A stretch of DNA of 64,000 nt from positions 7,799,001 through 7,863,000 of the forward strand of contig NZ_CP109487.1 of the NCBI RefSeq assembly GCF_036227605.1, read 5' to 3'. Positions within the stretch are counted from its first letter, which is position 1. Every line of letters begins with the position of its first letter. The notes beneath the pieces were generated by a model. The model was not told where the DNA came from. It ran no database searches and worked only from the letters and a program-made list of their open reading frames with translations. The DNA is from Streptomyces sp. NBC_01439. Lineage in GTDB: Bacteria > Actinomycetota > Actinomycetes > Streptomycetales > Streptomycetaceae. This document shows, one piece after another, positions 25,020 to 34,217 of this stretch. Position numbers and translations under genes: made by a program.

Positions 25020-25811
25020 GTGCCGAAGAAACAGAACACGTTCTCATCGCTGACGGCCGCGCGCCGCCGGCTGGCGAGCCGCGTGGTCCACACCGGCTGG
25101 CGCTGGATGCAGCAGGCCGGCGCGGTCACCGCGCAGACCCCTGGGCGGCTCAGGTTTGGTGCGATCGGGGACGGAACCCGGCTCGCCTTCCCGCAGGGCA
25201 CCGTCTTCGGCGAGCGGTGGATCCGGCTCGGCGGGCACTGCATCATCGGCGAGCAGGTCACCCTCACCGCCGGGATGATGCCGGACCTCGACCTGGGGTC
25301 CGAGCCGATGCTGGTGCTCGGCGACGGGGTGGTCATAGGTCGCAACAGTCATGTCATCGCCGACGCCCGGATCACCATCGGCTCGAACACCTTCTGCGGA
25401 CCCGGGGTCTACATCACGTCCACCAACCACAGCTACGACGACCCGCACGAGCCGATCGGCCGGCAGTGGCCGCGCAGCGCACCCGTGGAGATCGGTCCGG
25501 GGTGCTGGCTCGGCACCGGCGCGGTGATCCTGCCGGGCGCCCGCCTCGGCCGCAACGTGGTGGTGGCCGCGGGCGCCGTCGTACGGGGCGAGGTCCCGGA
25601 CCACGCCGTGGTGGCGGGGGCGCCGGCGCGCATCGTACGGCGCTGGGAGCCGGAGACGGGCTGGCAGCCGCCGCTGCGTACGCCGACGCCGGTGCCGATC
25701 CCGGACGGGATGACCCCCGAGCAACTGCGCGGACTGGCCGAGCTGACGGAGGCCGAGCTCGCGGAGGCGGGGCTCACGGAGACGGAGCTCGCGGAGGCCG
25801 AGCACTCGTAG
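25020..25811 (+). CDS. Hexapeptide acyltransferase
   Basis: 263 residues from GTG at 25020. A beta-helix with the catalytic-type segment YITSTNHSYDDPHEPIGRQW (likely active His) and the LbH pattern SAPVEIGPGCWLGTGAVILP, RNVVVAAGAVVRGEVPDHAV, typical of maltose/galactoside O-acetyltransferase (WbbJ-like) enzymes. C-terminal tail has short Glu/Ala/Leu repeats (ELTEAELAEAGLTETELAEA) forming a probable helix or coiled coil. Substrate probably a sugar or glycan. No operon partner. Confidence 0.88.
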   Translation: MPKKQNTFSSLTAARRRLASRVVHTGWRWMQQAGAVTAQTPGRLRFGAIGDGTRLAFPQGTVFGERWIRLGGHCIIGEQVTLTAGMMPDLDLGSEPMLVLGDGVVIGRNSHVIADARITIGSNTFCGPGVYITSTNHSYDDPHEPIGRQWPRSAPVEIGPGCWLGTGAVILPGARLGRNVVVAAGAVVRGEVPDHAVVAGAPARIVRRWEPETGWQPPLRTPTPVPIPDGMTPEQLRGLAELTEAELAEAGLTETELAEAEHS

Positions 25812-25830
25812 GGCCCGGCGACGGAGCCGC

Positions 25831-26697
25831 TCAGCCCGCGGCCAGAAGAACCGTTCCGGCGAGGGCCAGGCCGGCGCCCGCGGCCTGGACCGTGCGCAGC
25901 CGTTCCTTGAGTACGGCGAAGGCGGCGAGCGCGGTGATCACCGGGTAGAGCGAGGACAGTACGGCGGCCATGGTCACCGGGCCGTTCTGGGCGGCTATGG
26001 AGTACGTGCCGTTCGCCGCGACGTCCGCGAGGCCGACGAAGGCCAGAGCGGGCAGCAGCCCCCACAGGAGCTTCCGGCCGGCGCCGGCCGGAAGGGCGGG
26101 TATGCCGCGCCGGGTCTGCGCCCACAGGGCGGCGCCGCCCGCGGCGACATTGGTGACCCGCTGCACGAACAGCGCGAGGAACAGTCCGGTGAGGGTGCTG
26201 GACGCCTCCGCGATCAGGGCCATCACCGCACCGAAGCCGAAGGCCGCGACCAGGGTGAGGACGACGGCCTGCCGCTGGACGGGCGCGCCCCGCAGCTCGG
26301 GGCCGCCCGCGAGCACGATGCCGACGACGGCCACCGCTATCCCCGCGAACTGGCTGAGGCCGGGCCGCTCGCCCAACATCAGCCCCGCGGTCACGGGCAC
26401 GACCACGCCGAGGGAGCCCAGCGGCGAGACCACGCCCATCGGGCCGAGGGCCAGCGCCTTGTAGAAGCTGAGCATGGCGACCGGCCCGACGAGGCCCGCG
26501 CCGACCGCGAACCACAGCTGCGGACCGGCCTCCCGCCAGGCGCCGGTGCCGAGGACCACCGCGCCGAGTACGACCACGGCGACGACCTGCGAGACGACGA
26601 CCACGGTGAGCGCCGGGATCCGGCGGGTCAGCAGCCCGCCGCCGAAGTCGGCGAGCCCCCACAGCACGGCTGTGGCCAGGGCGAAGAGGGCGGTCAT
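25831..26697 (-). CDS. EamA-family (DMT) transporter
   Basis: 288 residues from ATG at 26697 (MTALFALATAVLWGLADFGG); the 15 extra upstream codons are unlikely. Ten helices in two EamA repeats, with the end-of-repeat signatures SPLGSLGVVVPVTAGLMLGE and LSSLYPVITALAAFAVLKER. Family members export amino acids, nucleotides or drugs. The divergent XRE-cupin gene 104 bases away is the probable regulator, a common pairing for metabolite exporters. Confidence 0.9.
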   Translation of the reverse strand: MTALFALATAVLWGLADFGGGLLTRRIPALTVVVVSQVVAVVVLGAVVLGTGAWREAGPQLWFAVGAGLVGPVAMLSFYKALALGPMGVVSPLGSLGVVVPVTAGLMLGERPGLSQFAGIAVAVVGIVLAGGPELRGAPVQRQAVVLTLVAAFGFGAVMALIAEASSTLTGLFLALFVQRVTNVAAGGAALWAQTRRGIPALPAGAGRKLLWGLLPALAFVGLADVAANGTYSIAAQNGPVTMAAVLSSLYPVITALAAFAVLKERLRTVQAAGAGLALAGTVLLAAG

Positions 26698-26801
26698 GGG
26701 CGGGCCTCGCAGTACAGTGCGGTGAACGTGGGAGTGCAGCATCTAATACAGAACACGTTAGTGCACTCTGTTGGACTGTGTCATCCAGAATATTGGACGG
26801 A
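26698..26801. promoter_or_regulatory. Divergent promoter region, EamA / XRE-cupin
   Basis: A relatively AT-rich 104-base interval. It has an ACAGA (26748-26752) / TCTGT (26767-26771) dyad around the AGTGCACT palindrome and likely carries both promoters and the operator of the XRE-cupin protein. Confidence 0.45.
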
Positions 26802-27428
26802 ATGGTGTCGGACCTCGAAGAGCTCACCCAGGCGCTCGCCCAGAACCTCAAGCGGTGGCGCGGCGAACGCGGTTTCACCTTGGATTCCCTGGCGGCCCGC
26901 GCGGGAGTGAGCCGCGGGATGATCATCCAGATCGAGCAGGCCCGTACGAATCCCAGCCTGGGCACCACGGTCAGGCTCGCCGACGCGCTGGGCGTCAGCA
27001 TCTCCGCGCTCCTCGACCACGACCGCGGCCCGCAGGTCCGCATCGTCCCGCCGGACCAGGCCGTCCGGATCTGGTCCAGCGAGGCGGGCAGTTCGACGAC
27101 GATGCTGATCGGCACGGACGAGCGCGGGCCGATGGAGCTGTGGACCTGGCACCTGGTGCCGGGCGAGGGGACGGACTCCGTCCCGCACCCGTCCGGCACC
27201 ATCGAGATGCTGCACGTCACGGCCGGTGAGCTGACCCTGGTGGTCGGCGAGGAGGAGTTCCGCGTACCGGCCGGGGCCGCGGCCGCCTTCGAGGCCAACG
27301 TCCCGCACTCCTACCGCAACGACGGTTCCGCGCCGATGGAGATGACCCTCGCGGTGTCCGTCCCACCGGTCTCGACGCCGCCGTCCGCCCATGCCCACGG
27401 CGGCGGCCCGGCGGCGTCCGCCGGTTAG
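26802..27428 (+). CDS. XRE-cupin transcriptional regulator
   Basis: 208 residues from ATG at 26802, which matches the usual family start; a GTG at 26778 is possible. The N-terminal HTH (FTLDSLAARAGVSRGMIIQI, then EQARTNPSLGTTVRLADALG) is followed by a cupin domain at about 95-185 (MLHVTAGELTLVVGEEEFRV, PAGAAAAFEANVPHSYRNDG). The cupin senses a small ligand. The Pro/His-rich tail (SAHAHGGG) is probably disordered. Divergent to the EamA exporter, which it likely represses until its substrate accumulates. Confidence 0.92.
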   Translation: MVSDLEELTQALAQNLKRWRGERGFTLDSLAARAGVSRGMIIQIEQARTNPSLGTTVRLADALGVSISALLDHDRGPQVRIVPPDQAVRIWSSEAGSSTTMLIGTDERGPMELWTWHLVPGEGTDSVPHPSGTIEMLHVTAGELTLVVGEEEFRVPAGAAAAFEANVPHSYRNDGSAPMEMTLAVSVPPVSTPPSAHAHGGGPAASAG

Positions 27429-27430
27429 GC

Positions 27431-27835
27431 CTACAGCGCCGGGATCTCGATCGCGGGGCAGCGGTCCATGACCATCGTCAGCCCCGTCTCGCGGGTACGG
27501 GCGTATGCGGCCTCGTCGATCACGCCCAGCTGGAACCAGACGGCCTCGGCGCCGACGGCGACGGCCTGGTCGGCCACCGGCCCGGCCAGCTCGCTGTTCA
27601 CGAAGACGTCCACCACGTCCACCTTGAACGGGATGTCCGCCAGCGAGGCGTACCCGGGCTCACCGTGCACCGTCTCGGCCTTGGGGTGCACGGGGATCAC
27701 GCGCTTGCCGAACCGCTGCAGTACGCGGGCCACCCCGTAGGCCGCGCGGTCCTGGTTGTTCGAGAGCCCCACCACGGCCCAGGTGTCGCCCAGCTCGGTG
27801 AGGATCTTGCGGATGGTTGCCGGATCGCCGTACAC
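27431..27835 (-). CDS. CoA-binding (YccU-like) protein
   Basis: 134 residues. A Rossmann-type CoA-binding domain: TWAVVGLSNNQDRAAYGVAR (glycine loop), KRVIPVHPKAETVHGEPGYA, VDVVDVFVNSELAGPVADQA, then VWFQLGVIDEAAYARTRETG and a conserved MDRCPAIEI end. Length and motifs match the single-domain family whose partner or substrate is unknown; relatives form the first domain of ADP-forming acyl-CoA synthetases. Converges with the XRE-cupin gene two bases apart. Confidence 0.93.
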   Translation of the reverse strand: MYGDPATIRKILTELGDTWAVVGLSNNQDRAAYGVARVLQRFGKRVIPVHPKAETVHGEPGYASLADIPFKVDVVDVFVNSELAGPVADQAVAVGAEAVWFQLGVIDEAAYARTRETGLTMVMDRCPAIEIPAL

Positions 27836-27997
27836 GTGTGCCGCCTCCTGATGCGCTACGAACCCGCCGACCCCGTCCGCTGCGTCTCCACCGCGTCGGA
27901 CCGGCGCTCAGCCGCATCAACCGAAAACTCCCGGGCGCGATTCCCCGGGTCCGCTCTGTAGTCTGTCGATCCGTTCGAACGGTGCGAGGGGTGGGAC

Positions 27998-28552
27998 GTG
28001 GACAGGCTGGTGGAGGGGGCCGTCGCGGAGGCCCTGCGCACGGGCGACGACGGGGCGGTCCGCCTGTACGCGGCCGCCTGCGCCGAACGCGCGGTGCCCC
28101 TGTTCATCGGCATGCGGGGGGCCACGCCGGACCGCGAGGCCGATGTGGACCTCTGCGTGGAGTCCCTGCGCGGCCTCTGGTACGCGGACCGGCCCCTGCC
28201 CGACGCCGCCGAGCGCGTGCGCGCGCTGGAGGACTTGCCGGAACTGCGGCCGTACGAGGACGGCATCACCGATGTCGCCGGGACGTACGCCTTCTTCGGC
28301 GTCCTCGTCCTGCGGTACGCACTGCTGGCCAACGCCTCGGCGGACGCCGACCACGCGCTGTCCTGCGGGCACGTCGCGCTCACCGCGATGGGTCTGCTGG
28401 ACCAGAACCTGCCCGGCGGCGCCGGCTTCCGGGCCGAGGAGAAAGCCCTGCAGGCCCGCTCGGCCAGCGGTGATGCCGCGGGTCTGTGGGAAGCGAGCGT
28501 CGCGTCGGGGCGCGAGAGGTTCCGGGCCGTGCTGGGCTGCCTACCCCGCTGA
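27998..28552 (+). CDS. Hypothetical protein, helical
   Basis: 184 residues from GTG at 27998 (GAGGGG upstream). Predominantly helical and acidic: VDLCVESLRGLWYADRPLPD, AERVRALEDLPELRPYEDGI, GVLVLRYALLANASADADHA. No signal peptide, membrane helix or metal motif; not recognised. It runs convergent into the Zn-ribbon gene and overlaps its 3' end by 12 bases. Likely cytoplasmic. Confidence 0.75.
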   Translation: MDRLVEGAVAEALRTGDDGAVRLYAAACAERAVPLFIGMRGATPDREADVDLCVESLRGLWYADRPLPDAAERVRALEDLPELRPYEDGITDVAGTYAFFGVLVLRYALLANASADADHALSCGHVALTAMGLLDQNLPGGAGFRAEEKALQARSASGDAAGLWEASVASGRERFRAVLGCLPR

Positions 28553-29065
28553 CCGGTCCACGTTCCAGGCGAGCGGCAGGGACGCGTCGCAGAAGACGCA
28601 GACGAAGTGCTCGTCCCGGACGACGTTCAACTGCGCGCAGACCGGGCAGCGGCGGAAGACCACCTCGTGGGTGAAGCCGGACGGGTGCCCGATCCCCGCC
28701 GCGTCCAGGGCCTGCGCGACCGCCGGCCACGAGCCGGTGTCCGGGCAGTATCCGGTCGACTGGTTGCTCACCGCCCACACCACCCACCGCCCGGACTCCC
28801 GCCCGAAAGCGATCTCCCCGGCGCTCAGCACCGTGCCGCCACCCGCGCAGACCACGTGCTCGCTGCGCCGCGGCGCGAGCCGCAGCACACCGGCGCGGTC
28901 CACGACGAACGTGACGGGCTCGGCCAGCTCGGCCGCCGCCGGGCCCGCGGCCCAGTCCTCGAACTCCGCGGCCGAGCGGATGCTCCGCCCCTCGCCCTCC
29001 GGCCGGACGAGCACCCTCAGCTCGGCTGGTCCCACGTACCGGTACTCCCGCCCCTGTTCCCCCAT
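28541..29065 (-). CDS. Hypothetical protein with C-terminal zinc ribbon
   Basis: 174 residues from ATG at 29065 (MGEQGREYRYVGPAELRVLV); further upstream frame lies in a mobile element. The N-terminal 110 residues include a nucleotide- or ligand-binding-like region (WVVWAVSNQSTGYCPDTGSW), and the end carries CPVCAQLNVV and CVFCDASLP, a CxxC...CxxC zinc ribbon. I do not know the family; it resembles stress-type or immunity-type small actinobacterial proteins. The start codon lies 10 bases outside the MITE-like element, so that element occupies its promoter region. Confidence 0.75.
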   Translation of the reverse strand: MGEQGREYRYVGPAELRVLVRPEGEGRSIRSAAEFEDWAAGPAAAELAEPVTFVVDRAGVLRLAPRRSEHVVCAGGGTVLSAGEIAFGRESGRWVVWAVSNQSTGYCPDTGSWPAVAQALDAAGIGHPSGFTHEVVFRRCPVCAQLNVVRDEHFVCVFCDASLPLAWNVDRSAG

Positions 29066-29076
29066 GGCCACCAACC

Positions 29077-29269
29077 TAAGGGCTGTCCCGCAATCCCCGG
29101 CGGGCGCGCGGCGCCAGCTACGGCACCTCGCCGCGTTGTCGGGATCGCCCGAATACGCCCAGTATGAGGACTGCCCTCCGCCCGGGGGCCCCTCCCAGCG
29201 GTAGCTGGGGGAGATGCACCGCATCTGACGCCGCGCGCTGACCCACCGCGGATTACGGGACAGCCCTTA
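29077..29269. mobile_element. MITE-like element with TA target duplication
   Basis: Terminal inverted repeats AGGGCTGTCCCGCAATCC (29079-29096) and its near-exact complement ending at 29267 (one mismatch in 18; weaker pairing continues inward to about 33 bp) flank about 0.15 kb with no credible ORF. Both ends abut TA (29077-29078 and 29268-29269), as for IS630/Tc1-type insertion. No transposase inside, so it is non-autonomous. Confidence 0.8.
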
Positions 29270-29327
29270 GTGCCGTGCCCTCCCACGGACGGGCGGGGGC
29301 CCGTTCTGCACCGCTTAGGGTGGTGAG

Positions 29328-29954
29328 GTGAAGGCAGACCAGTACGTGACGGTGGCCCGTGAGGGCGTGCACGAGTCCGAGATCAACCGCTCGCGCTTCC
29401 TGTGCTCGCTCGCGCCCGCCGCGACCGAGCAGGAGGCCCAGGACTTCGTCGCGCGCATCCGCAAGGAGCACCCCACCGCCACGCACAACTGCTTCGCCTA
29501 CGTCGTCGGCGCGGACGCCTCCGTGCAGAAGGCCAGCGACGACGGCGAGCCCGGCGGCACCGCCGGGGTGCCCATGCTGCAGATGCTCATGCGCCGCGAC
29601 ATCCGCTACGCGGTCGCCGTCGTCACCCGCTACTACGGCGGCGTGAAGCTCGGCGCCGGCGGCCTGATCAGGGCCTACGGCGGGGTCGTCGGCGAGGCCC
29701 TCGACGAGCTCGGCACCGTCACCCGGCGCCGCTACCGGCTGGCCACCGTCACCGTCGACCACCAGCGGGCCGGCAAGACCCAGAACGACCTGCGCTCCAC
29801 CGGCCGGACCGTGGTGGACCTGCGCTACGGGGCCGAGGTGGAGATCGAGGTGGCCCTCCCCGAGGCCGACCTGCCCGCCTTCGAGGCCTGGCTCGCCGAC
29901 ACCACCGCGGGCAGCGCCGGCCTCACCCTCGGCGGAGAGACGTACGCGCCCTGA
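29328..29954 (+). CDS. YigZ/IMPACT-family protein
   Basis: 208 residues from GTG at 29328. The UPF0029/Impact domain is clear: ESEINRSRFLCSLAPAATEQ, THNCFAYVVGADASVQKASD, DDGEPGGTAGVPMLQMLMRR and VVTRYYGGVKLGAGGLIRAY. The C-terminal domain (DUF1949-like) has EVEIEVALPEADLPAFEAWL. Bacterial members are linked to translation or starvation responses; biochemical activity is not settled. Cytoplasmic. The sbcDC operon follows 85 bases downstream on the same strand. Confidence 0.94.
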   Translation: MKADQYVTVAREGVHESEINRSRFLCSLAPAATEQEAQDFVARIRKEHPTATHNCFAYVVGADASVQKASDDGEPGGTAGVPMLQMLMRRDIRYAVAVVTRYYGGVKLGAGGLIRAYGGVVGEALDELGTVTRRRYRLATVTVDHQRAGKTQNDLRSTGRTVVDLRYGAEVEIEVALPEADLPAFEAWLADTTAGSAGLTLGGETYAP

Positions 29955-30039
29955 GCGCCCCCGGGGACGGGTTAGCGTAGAGGGGTTCAGCGAGCGGGAC
30001 ACGACCAGGGGGAGACGGCATGTGCGGCGGGGCCGGCGA

Positions 30040-31209
30040 GTGAAGTTCCTGCACACCTCCGACTGGCACCTCGGCCGGGCCTTCCACCGGGTCAACCTGC
30101 TCGGCGCCCAGGCCGTCTTCATCGACCACCTCATCGAGACCGTGCGCGAGCGCGAGGTCGACGCCGTCCTCGTCGCCGGTGACGTCTACGACCGGGCCGT
30201 GCCCCCGCTGCCCGCCGTCGAGCTGTACGACCGGGCCCTGCACCGCCTCGCCGACCTCGGCGTCCCCACCGTGATGATCTCCGGCAACCACGACTCGGCC
30301 CGCCGCCTCGGAGTCGGCGCCGGACTGATCGGTCGGGCCGGGATCCACCTGCGGACCGACCCGGCCGGCTGCGCCGACCCCGTCGTCCTGACCGACGTAC
30401 ACGGTGACGTGGCGCTGTACGGCCTGCCGTACCTGGAGCCCGCCCTGGTCAAGGACCAGTTCCGCGCGGAGAAGGTCAGCCACGAGGCGGTCCTCGGCGC
30501 CGCCATGGACCGGATCCGGGCCGACCTGGCCACCCGTGCGCCCGGCACCCGCTCGATCGTCCTCGCACACGCCTTCGTCACGGGCGGCCGGGCCAGTGAC
30601 AGCGAGCGCGACATCACCGTCGGCGGGGTCGAAGCCGTACCCGCCTCCGTCTTCGCCGGCGTGGACTACGCCGCCCTGGGCCACCTCCACGGCAGCCAGA
30701 CCATCGACGAACGGGTCCGCTACTCCGGTTCCCCGCTCGCCTACTCCTTCTCCGAGGCCGACCACCGCAAGAGCATGTGGCTGATCGAACTCGGCGCACA
30801 GGGCGAGATCACCGGCGCCGAGCGGATCGACACCCCCGTCCCGCGCACCCTCGCCCGGCTCCGCGGACGGCTGGAGGACCTGCTGCAGGATCCTGCGCAC
30901 CAGGCCCATGAGGACGCCTGGGTCGAAGCCACCCTCACCGACCCGGTCCGCCCCGACGACCCCATGGCCCGCCTCGCCGCCCGCTTCCCGCACACCCTCA
31001 CCCTCGCGTTCGACCCCGAGGGCCGGCAGGAGGAGACCGGCGCCTCCTACGCCCAGCGCCTCAAGGGCCGCAGCGACCAGGAGATCGCCGAGGACTTCGT
31101 CGCCCACGTACGCGGCGGCGGCCACCCGGACGAGGCCGAACGGGCCGTTCTCCAGGGCGCCTTCGACGACGTACGGGCCGACGACAGCCACCGGGAGGCT
31201 CACCGATGA
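30040..31209 (+). CDS. sbcD: Exonuclease SbcD (Mre11-like)
   Basis: 389 residues from GTG at 30040 (VKFLHTSDWHLGRAFH); the preceding six codons are not needed. Metallophosphoesterase motifs in order: TSDWHLG, VLVAGDVYDRAVPP, TVMISGNHDSARRLG, and later GVDYAALGHLHGSQ, giving the two-Mn active site. Its capping domain follows from about 280. SbcD is the nuclease subunit of SbcCD, which cuts hairpins, cruciforms and protein-blocked DNA ends. Its stop overlaps the sbcC start by four bases. Confidence 0.97.
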   Translation: MKFLHTSDWHLGRAFHRVNLLGAQAVFIDHLIETVREREVDAVLVAGDVYDRAVPPLPAVELYDRALHRLADLGVPTVMISGNHDSARRLGVGAGLIGRAGIHLRTDPAGCADPVVLTDVHGDVALYGLPYLEPALVKDQFRAEKVSHEAVLGAAMDRIRADLATRAPGTRSIVLAHAFVTGGRASDSERDITVGGVEAVPASVFAGVDYAALGHLHGSQTIDERVRYSGSPLAYSFSEADHRKSMWLIELGAQGEITGAERIDTPVPRTLARLRGRLEDLLQDPAHQAHEDAWVEATLTDPVRPDDPMARLAARFPHTLTLAFDPEGRQEETGASYAQRLKGRSDQEIAEDFVAHVRGGGHPDEAERAVLQGAFDDVRADDSHREAHR

Positions 31210-34200
31210 GGCTGCACCGGCTGGCCGTGACAGCCTTCGGACCGTTCGCCGAGCCCCAGGAGATCGATTTCGACGCCCTGTCCGGCGCCGGCATCTTCCT
31301 GCTGCACGGACCCACCGGCGCCGGGAAGACCTCCGTGCTCGACGCCGTCTGCTACGCGCTCTACGGTTCCGTGCCCGGCCCCCGCCAGGCCCCCGGCACG
31401 AGCCTGCGCAGCGACCACGCCGCCGCCCGCACCCCGACCGAGGTCACCCTCGAACTCACCGCGGGCGGCCGCCGCCTCGAGCTCACCCGGCGGCCCGAAC
31501 AGGAGCGCCCGAAGAAGCGCGGCACGGGCACCACCAAGGACAAGGCCCAGAGCTGGCTGCGCGAGCACACCGGTGCGGGCTGGGAGCCGCTCAGCCGTTC
31601 CCACCAGGAGATCGGCGAGGAGATCGAGCAGCTGCTCGGCATGAGCCGCGAGCAGTTCTGCCAGGTCGTCCTGCTGCCTCAAGGAGAGTTCGCACGCTTC
31701 CTGCGCGCCGACGAGGCCGCCCGCGGCCGTCTCCTCGGCCGGCTCTTCGACACCCGCCGCTTCGCCGCCGTCGAGGCCCTGCTCGGGGAGCGCCGCCGGG
31801 CCGCCGAGGCCAAGGTCCGGGCCGGCGACGAGAAGGTCCTGCACACCGCCCAGAGGCTCGCCCAGGCCGCCGGCGACAGCGCCGACCTGCGGGCCTGGCC
31901 GATGCCCGGACACCAGCCGGGCGACCCCGGGCTCGCCGAGGCCGTCCGGGCCTGGGCGGCCGTCGCCCGGTGCGCGGCCCGCGAGCGCCTCGACGTCGCC
32001 GAGTACGCCCTGGCCGCCGTCGAGAGCCGGCACGCCGCCGCCCGGCGGGCCGCCGAGGACGCGCGGGAGCTCGACCGGCTGCAGCGCCGGCACGCGGAGA
32101 CCCTCCGCCGGGCCGCCCTGCTCGACGGGGCGGCGCCCGAGCGGGACCGCGTGCGCGGCCTGCTGGACCGGGCCCGGCGCGGCGCCCTGGTGGCCCCCGC
32201 CCTGGAACTGCGCGGCGCCGCCTCCGCCGCGCACCTTGCCGCCGCCCACGCCGAAACCTCCGCCCGGACGCAGCTCCCGCCAGCACTGAAGGAGGCGGGA
32301 ACCGAGCAGCTGGCCGCTGTGGAGCAGCGGCTGCGCGAGGCCCTCGGCGCGCTCGGCGCGGCACAGCGGGCCGAACAGCGCAGCGCCGAGATCGGCCGGG
32401 AACGGGCCGACTTGGAACGGGAGTCCCGGGCCGCCGAGGAGCAGCACCAGGAGTCCGCCGAGTGGCTGGAGCGCTGGGAGGCAACCCGAACGGCACTGCA
32501 GGAGCGGGTGGACGCCGCCCAGCAGGCCGCGACGCTGGCCGAGCAGCTCGCGGGCCGACTGGAACCCGCCCGCATGCAGCTGAACGCCGCCCGCCGGCGG
32601 GACGAGCTCGACGCCGACGCGGCGCGCGCCGCGGGCGAACTGCTCACCCTGCGCGAGGAGTCGGCCGCCGCCCGGGAACGCTGGCTGGAGCTCAAGGAGG
32701 ACCGGCTGCGCGGGATCGCCGCCGAGCTCGCCGAGGCGCTGGTGGCCGGAGAGGCCTGCACCGTGTGCGGGTCCGCGGAACACCCTGCTCCGGCCCGCCC
32801 GGCCCCCGGCCACGTGGACCGCGCCGCCGAGGACGCGGCCCACGCCCACTTCGAACGGGCCGAGCAGGCCCGGGCCGCCGTGGAGCGCCGGCACGCCGCC
32901 GCGCAGGAGGCCCGTGCCGAAGCCGCGGCCGCCGCCGGGGAGGCATCCACCGCCGAACTCCTGGACCTGACAGCCGACCTGAGCGACCGCCATGCCGCCG
33001 CCCACGCCGCGGCCGCCTGCCTCCACGCCGCCCGGGAGCAGCTCGCCCGGGCCGAGCAGGAGCACGCCACGCGCAGCGCCGACCGGCAGGGCGCCGAGAC
33101 CCGGGCTGCCGCCAGGTCCTCCCGGCGCGAGGCCCTGGACCGCGAACAGGCCGGGCTGGAGGCCGAACTCGCCCTCGTACGGGACGGCGCGCCCACCGTC
33201 GCGGCCCGCGCCCGCACCCTGGAGGACCGGGTCCGGATGGTCTCCACCGCGGCCACCTCGCTGCGCCGGGCCGAGACCACCGCGGCCCGGTTGAAGGAGG
33301 CCGACGACCAGCTCGCCGACGCCGCGTTCAAGGCCGGCTTCGACACCATCGAGGCCGCCGCCGACGCGGTGCTCCCCGAGTACGAACGCACCGCCCTCCA
33401 ACACCGGCTGGACGCCTGGCAGGCGGAAGACGCCCTGCTGGCGGAGCGCCGCCGCGAGACCGGCGCCGCTGAAGCGGCAGCCCTGCCCCCGGCCGCACCG
33501 GACGCGGCCGACGCGTACGCGGCCACCGCTGCCGCGAAGCTTCGTACGGCGGGGTCGGCGGCCGACGCGGCCCGGGTGCGCTGCACGGAGCTCGACCGGC
33601 TCTCCCTCCGGGCCGAGCAGGAACTGCGGGCGCTCGGTCCCCTGCGGGAGGCCTACGACCGGGTCGCCCGATTGGCCGGACTCACCGCCGGCACCTCCGC
33701 CGACAACGAGCGCAAGATGCGCCTGGAGGCCTACGTACTGGCCGCCCGCCTGGAGCAGGTGGCCGCCGCCGCTACGGTACGGCTGCTGCGCATGTCCGGC
33801 GGCCGCTACACCCTCGTCCATTCCGACGCGCGGGCGAGCGGACGGGGGCGCTCCGGCCTCGGGCTGCACGTGGTCGACGCGTGGACCGGCAGCGAGCGGG
33901 ACACGGCCACCCTGTCGGGCGGCGAGACCTTCTTCGCCTCGCTGGCCCTGGCGCTGGGCCTCGCGGACGTGGTCACCGACGAGGCGGGCGGGATGCGCCT
34001 GGACACCCTCTTCATCGACGAGGGCTTCGGAAGCCTCGACGACCAGGCGCTGGACGAGGTGCTCGACGTCCTGGATTCGCTGCGCGAACGGGACCGGAGC
34101 GTCGGCATCGTCAGCCATGTCGCCGACCTGCGGACCCGGGTCCAGGCACAGCTGGAGATCGTCAAGCAGCGCGGCGGCTCCGTGGTGCGCCACCGTACGG

Positions 34201-34217
34201 CGGCGCTCACGGACTGA
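31206..34217 (+). CDS. sbcC: SbcC/Rad50-type ATPase
   Basis: 1003 residues, ATGA overlap with sbcD. The N-terminal ATPase half has Walker A GPTGAGKTSVLDAVCYALYG. Long Ala/Glu/Arg coiled coils run from about 210 to 850, with the zinc hook CTVCGSAEHP at about 518-527. The C-terminal half carries the ABC signature LSGGETFFASLALALGLADV and Walker B LDTLFIDEGFGSLDDQALDE. It drives DNA end tethering and unwinding for the SbcD nuclease. Its 3' end overlaps the convergent Lrp gene by 11 bases. Confidence 0.97.
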   Translation: MRLHRLAVTAFGPFAEPQEIDFDALSGAGIFLLHGPTGAGKTSVLDAVCYALYGSVPGPRQAPGTSLRSDHAAARTPTEVTLELTAGGRRLELTRRPEQERPKKRGTGTTKDKAQSWLREHTGAGWEPLSRSHQEIGEEIEQLLGMSREQFCQVVLLPQGEFARFLRADEAARGRLLGRLFDTRRFAAVEALLGERRRAAEAKVRAGDEKVLHTAQRLAQAAGDSADLRAWPMPGHQPGDPGLAEAVRAWAAVARCAARERLDVAEYALAAVESRHAAARRAAEDARELDRLQRRHAETLRRAALLDGAAPERDRVRGLLDRARRGALVAPALELRGAASAAHLAAAHAETSARTQLPPALKEAGTEQLAAVEQRLREALGALGAAQRAEQRSAEIGRERADLERESRAAEEQHQESAEWLERWEATRTALQERVDAAQQAATLAEQLAGRLEPARMQLNAARRRDELDADAARAAGELLTLREESAAARERWLELKEDRLRGIAAELAEALVAGEACTVCGSAEHPAPARPAPGHVDRAAEDAAHAHFERAEQARAAVERRHAAAQEARAEAAAAAGEASTAELLDLTADLSDRHAAAHAAAACLHAAREQLARAEQEHATRSADRQGAETRAAARSSRREALDREQAGLEAELALVRDGAPTVAARARTLEDRVRMVSTAATSLRRAETTAARLKEADDQLADAAFKAGFDTIEAAADAVLPEYERTALQHRLDAWQAEDALLAERRRETGAAEAAALPPAAPDAADAYAATAAAKLRTAGSAADAARVRCTELDRLSLRAEQELRALGPLREAYDRVARLAGLTAGTSADNERKMRLEAYVLAARLEQVAAAATVRLLRMSGGRYTLVHSDARASGRGRSGLGLHVVDAWTGSERDTATLSGGETFFASLALALGLADVVTDEAGGMRLDTLFIDEGFGSLDDQALDEVLDVLDSLRERDRSVGIVSHVADLRTRVQAQLEIVKQRGGSVVRHRTAALTD

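Noticed and set aside
31200..34193. 997-codon frame antisense to sbcC
   Set aside because: The sense strand encodes an unmistakable SbcC; the antisense product is Gly/Leu/Val-rich with no domain.
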